Assembly: GCA_902595555.1 (NCBI GenBank)
Contig: CACJQM010000002.1
Span: 1-64,000 of the forward strand
Length of the DNA stretch: 64,000 bases
Direction: 5' to 3'
Source of the DNA: an uncultured Bacteroidota bacterium
GTDB lineage: Bacteria; Bacteroidota; Bacteroidia; Flavobacteriales; Flavobacteriaceae
This document shows positions 62,862 to 64,000 of this stretch, in pieces. A program made the position numbers and the translations under genes. The notes beneath the pieces are model-generated. The model was given only the letters and a program-made list of their open reading frames with translations. It was not told the DNA's origin and ran no database searches. Within the stretch, counting starts at the first letter, position 1; the number at the start of each line of letters is the position of its first letter.

Positions 62862-64000
62862 ATGCAAACAACCAATCCTACATCTACTAAAAAATTTGAG
62901 TGGCTAAATGAAAACAGCAGAAAGTTTCTTGCTGCTGGATATTTAGGAGATGGTTTAAGTGCAGAGGAACGAATTGCTAATATTGCTAAAAGAGCAGAAC
63001 AATTGCTCGATATGCCTGGTTTTGCTGACAAGTTTTACGACTACATGTCACAAGGTTTTTACTCCCTGGCATCTCCAGTATGGTCAAACTTTGGTAAAGA
63101 ACGTGGTCTACCAATCAGCTGCTTCGGATCTCACATTGATGATGACATTGGAAATATTTTATACTCTCAATCTGAAGTAGGCATGATGTCCAAATTAGGA
63201 GGGGGAACATCTGGATATTTTGGTAAAATTAGACATAGAGGTGCTGAAATAAAAAATAATGGAGAAGCATCTGGAGCTGTACATATCATGAGACTTTTTG
63301 AATCGATGGTTGATGTTGTAAGTCAAGGCTCTGTAAGAAGAGGACGATTTTCACCATACCTTCCAATCGATCACCCAGATATTATGGAGTTTCTAGAAAT
63401 AGGAACTGAAGGTAATCCAATTCAAGAATTAACTCATGGTGTCACAGTTACAAACGACTGGATGCAGGCCATGATTGATGGTGACGACGAAAAGAGAACC
63501 GTATGGGCTAAAGTTTTACAAAGCCGAGGTGAAATGGGATATCCTTACATTTTCTTTACAGACAATGCAAACAATGGTGCTGCTGATGTGTACAAAGACA
63601 AAAAGCTACCAATATATGCAAGTAATTTATGTACAGAGATAATGCTACCTTCTGATCATAACTGGTCTTTTGTTTGTGTTTTATCAAGCATTAATGTTTT
63701 GCATTATGATAAATGGAAAGATACTGATGCTGTTGAAACAATGATTTATTTCTTAGATGCTGTAATTACAGAATTTTTAGAAAAGTTAGAAGCTTATAAA
63801 AACTCAGACAACAGAGACGATCAACAAACCTTTCTGTTTATGGAAAGAGCGTATAATTTTTCAAAAGAAAACAGAGCTCTAGGAATGGGAGTACTTGGAT
63901 GGCACTCCTTACTACAATCTAAGATGCTACCATTTGACAGTCAAGAATCTTACGATTTAAATAGCGAGGTTTTTAAAAAAATAAAGGAGAACTCAAACAA
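62862..64000 (+). CDS. nrdA: Ribonucleoside-diphosphate reductase catalytic subunit (3' end outside window)
   Basis: The frame opens at ATG 62862 (MQTTNPTSTKKFEWLNEN) and stays open to the window end, giving 379 residues. Seen: ASPVWSNFGKERGLPISCFG (active-site Cys region), LGGGTSGYFGKIRHRG, SQGSVRRGRFSPYLPIDHPD and ASNLCTEIMLP (effector and substrate-binding blocks). No ATP-cone precedes the catalytic barrel, in keeping with the cone being on NrdB. The gene is truncated only by the window edge. Confidence 0.95.
   Translation, partial: MQTTNPTSTKKFEWLNENSRKFLAAGYLGDGLSAEERIANIAKRAEQLLDMPGFADKFYDYMSQGFYSLASPVWSNFGKERGLPISCFGSHIDDDIGNILYSQSEVGMMSKLGGGTSGYFGKIRHRGAEIKNNGEASGAVHIMRLFESMVDVVSQGSVRRGRFSPYLPIDHPDIMEFLEIGTEGNPIQELTHGVTVTNDWMQAMIDGDDEKRTVWAKVLQSRGEMGYPYIFFTDNANNGAADVYKDKKLPIYASNLCTEIMLPSDHNWSFVCVLSSINVLHYDKWKDTDAVETMIYFLDAVITEFLEKLEAYKNSDNRDDQQTFLFMERAYNFSKENRALGMGVLGWHSLLQSKMLPFDSQESYDLNSEVFKKIKENSN

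Overview
The window comes from an AT-rich (roughly 30% G+C by eye), gene-dense chromosome of a marine-type member of the Bacteroidota, most likely a Flavobacteriia/Flavobacteriaceae relative. The signs are many short Sec and lipoprotein signals (Cys lipobox), Flavobacteria-typical families (DUF6090, DUF6607, DUF3784, TonB-dependent receptor with carboxypeptidase-regulatory-like domain, S9B peptidases), near absence of Shine-Dalgarno sequences, a class I ribonucleotide reductase with the ATP-cone on NrdB, and TAnnTTTG-like promoter elements. I see no phage, insertion sequence, rRNA or CRISPR. One tRNA (Asn) is present.

Layout. 1-5447: end of a DUF6090 gene, then a minus-strand run of cry-DASH, a hidden 41-aa DUF2256 zinc-ribbon-like gene, indoleamine 2,3-dioxygenase, a hidden 58-aa gene and a DUF3784 membrane protein; then a histone-deacetylase-family amidohydrolase and a MerC-like protein. 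5532-13418: short-chain dehydrogenase plus oligopeptidase B-like lipoprotein, a Bax-inhibitor-1 protein, an M81/OsmC/cupin/SDR operon, and DUF6607. 13512-15818: an ABC ATPase, a permease with a 13-His loop and a DUF3299-like protein, probably a zinc-linked system. 15854-31743: an island of exported hydrolases (two S9B peptidases, a sulfatase, several esterases, aldose epimerase), a heavy-metal-associated protein with its TonB-dependent receptor, DgkA, and a hidden 34-aa metallothionein-like peptide with 11 Cys. 31774-39611: SnoaL-like lipoprotein, two exported phosphoesterases, tRNA-Asn, rseP, SCO, a P19/Tp34-like protein and a TPR lipoprotein.

39693-49338 holds the most interesting system. 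A compact seven-gene minus-strand operon encodes a quinoprotein sugar dehydrogenase fused to cytochrome c, a COG3964-type amidohydrolase/deacetylase, a BASS-family symporter, an RraA-family aldolase-like protein, a RidA with a Tat-like signal, a SelA-like PLP enzyme with a Tat-like signal, and a lipoprotein RidA. A divergent pair encodes an SMP-30 lactonase lipoprotein and a second amidohydrolase lipoprotein. All of the enzymes carry export signals. I infer an extracytoplasmic oxidation / lactone opening / deacylation / ammonia-lyase / imine hydrolysis / retro-aldol route for an N-acylated amino-sugar acid or similar N-acyl D-amino acid, with the BASS carrier importing a carboxylate product.

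49339-61102: ZIP transporter, polyprenyl synthetase, aspS with a small membrane protein, tadA, dgt, a secreted propeller-like protein, then a phosphate module (porin, PiT transporter with PhoU-like tail, PhoB-like regulator, PhoR-like kinase) headed by an apparent Pho box. 61103-64000: a 480-bp AT-rich leader, nrdB with ATP-cone, and the start of nrdA, cut by the window end.
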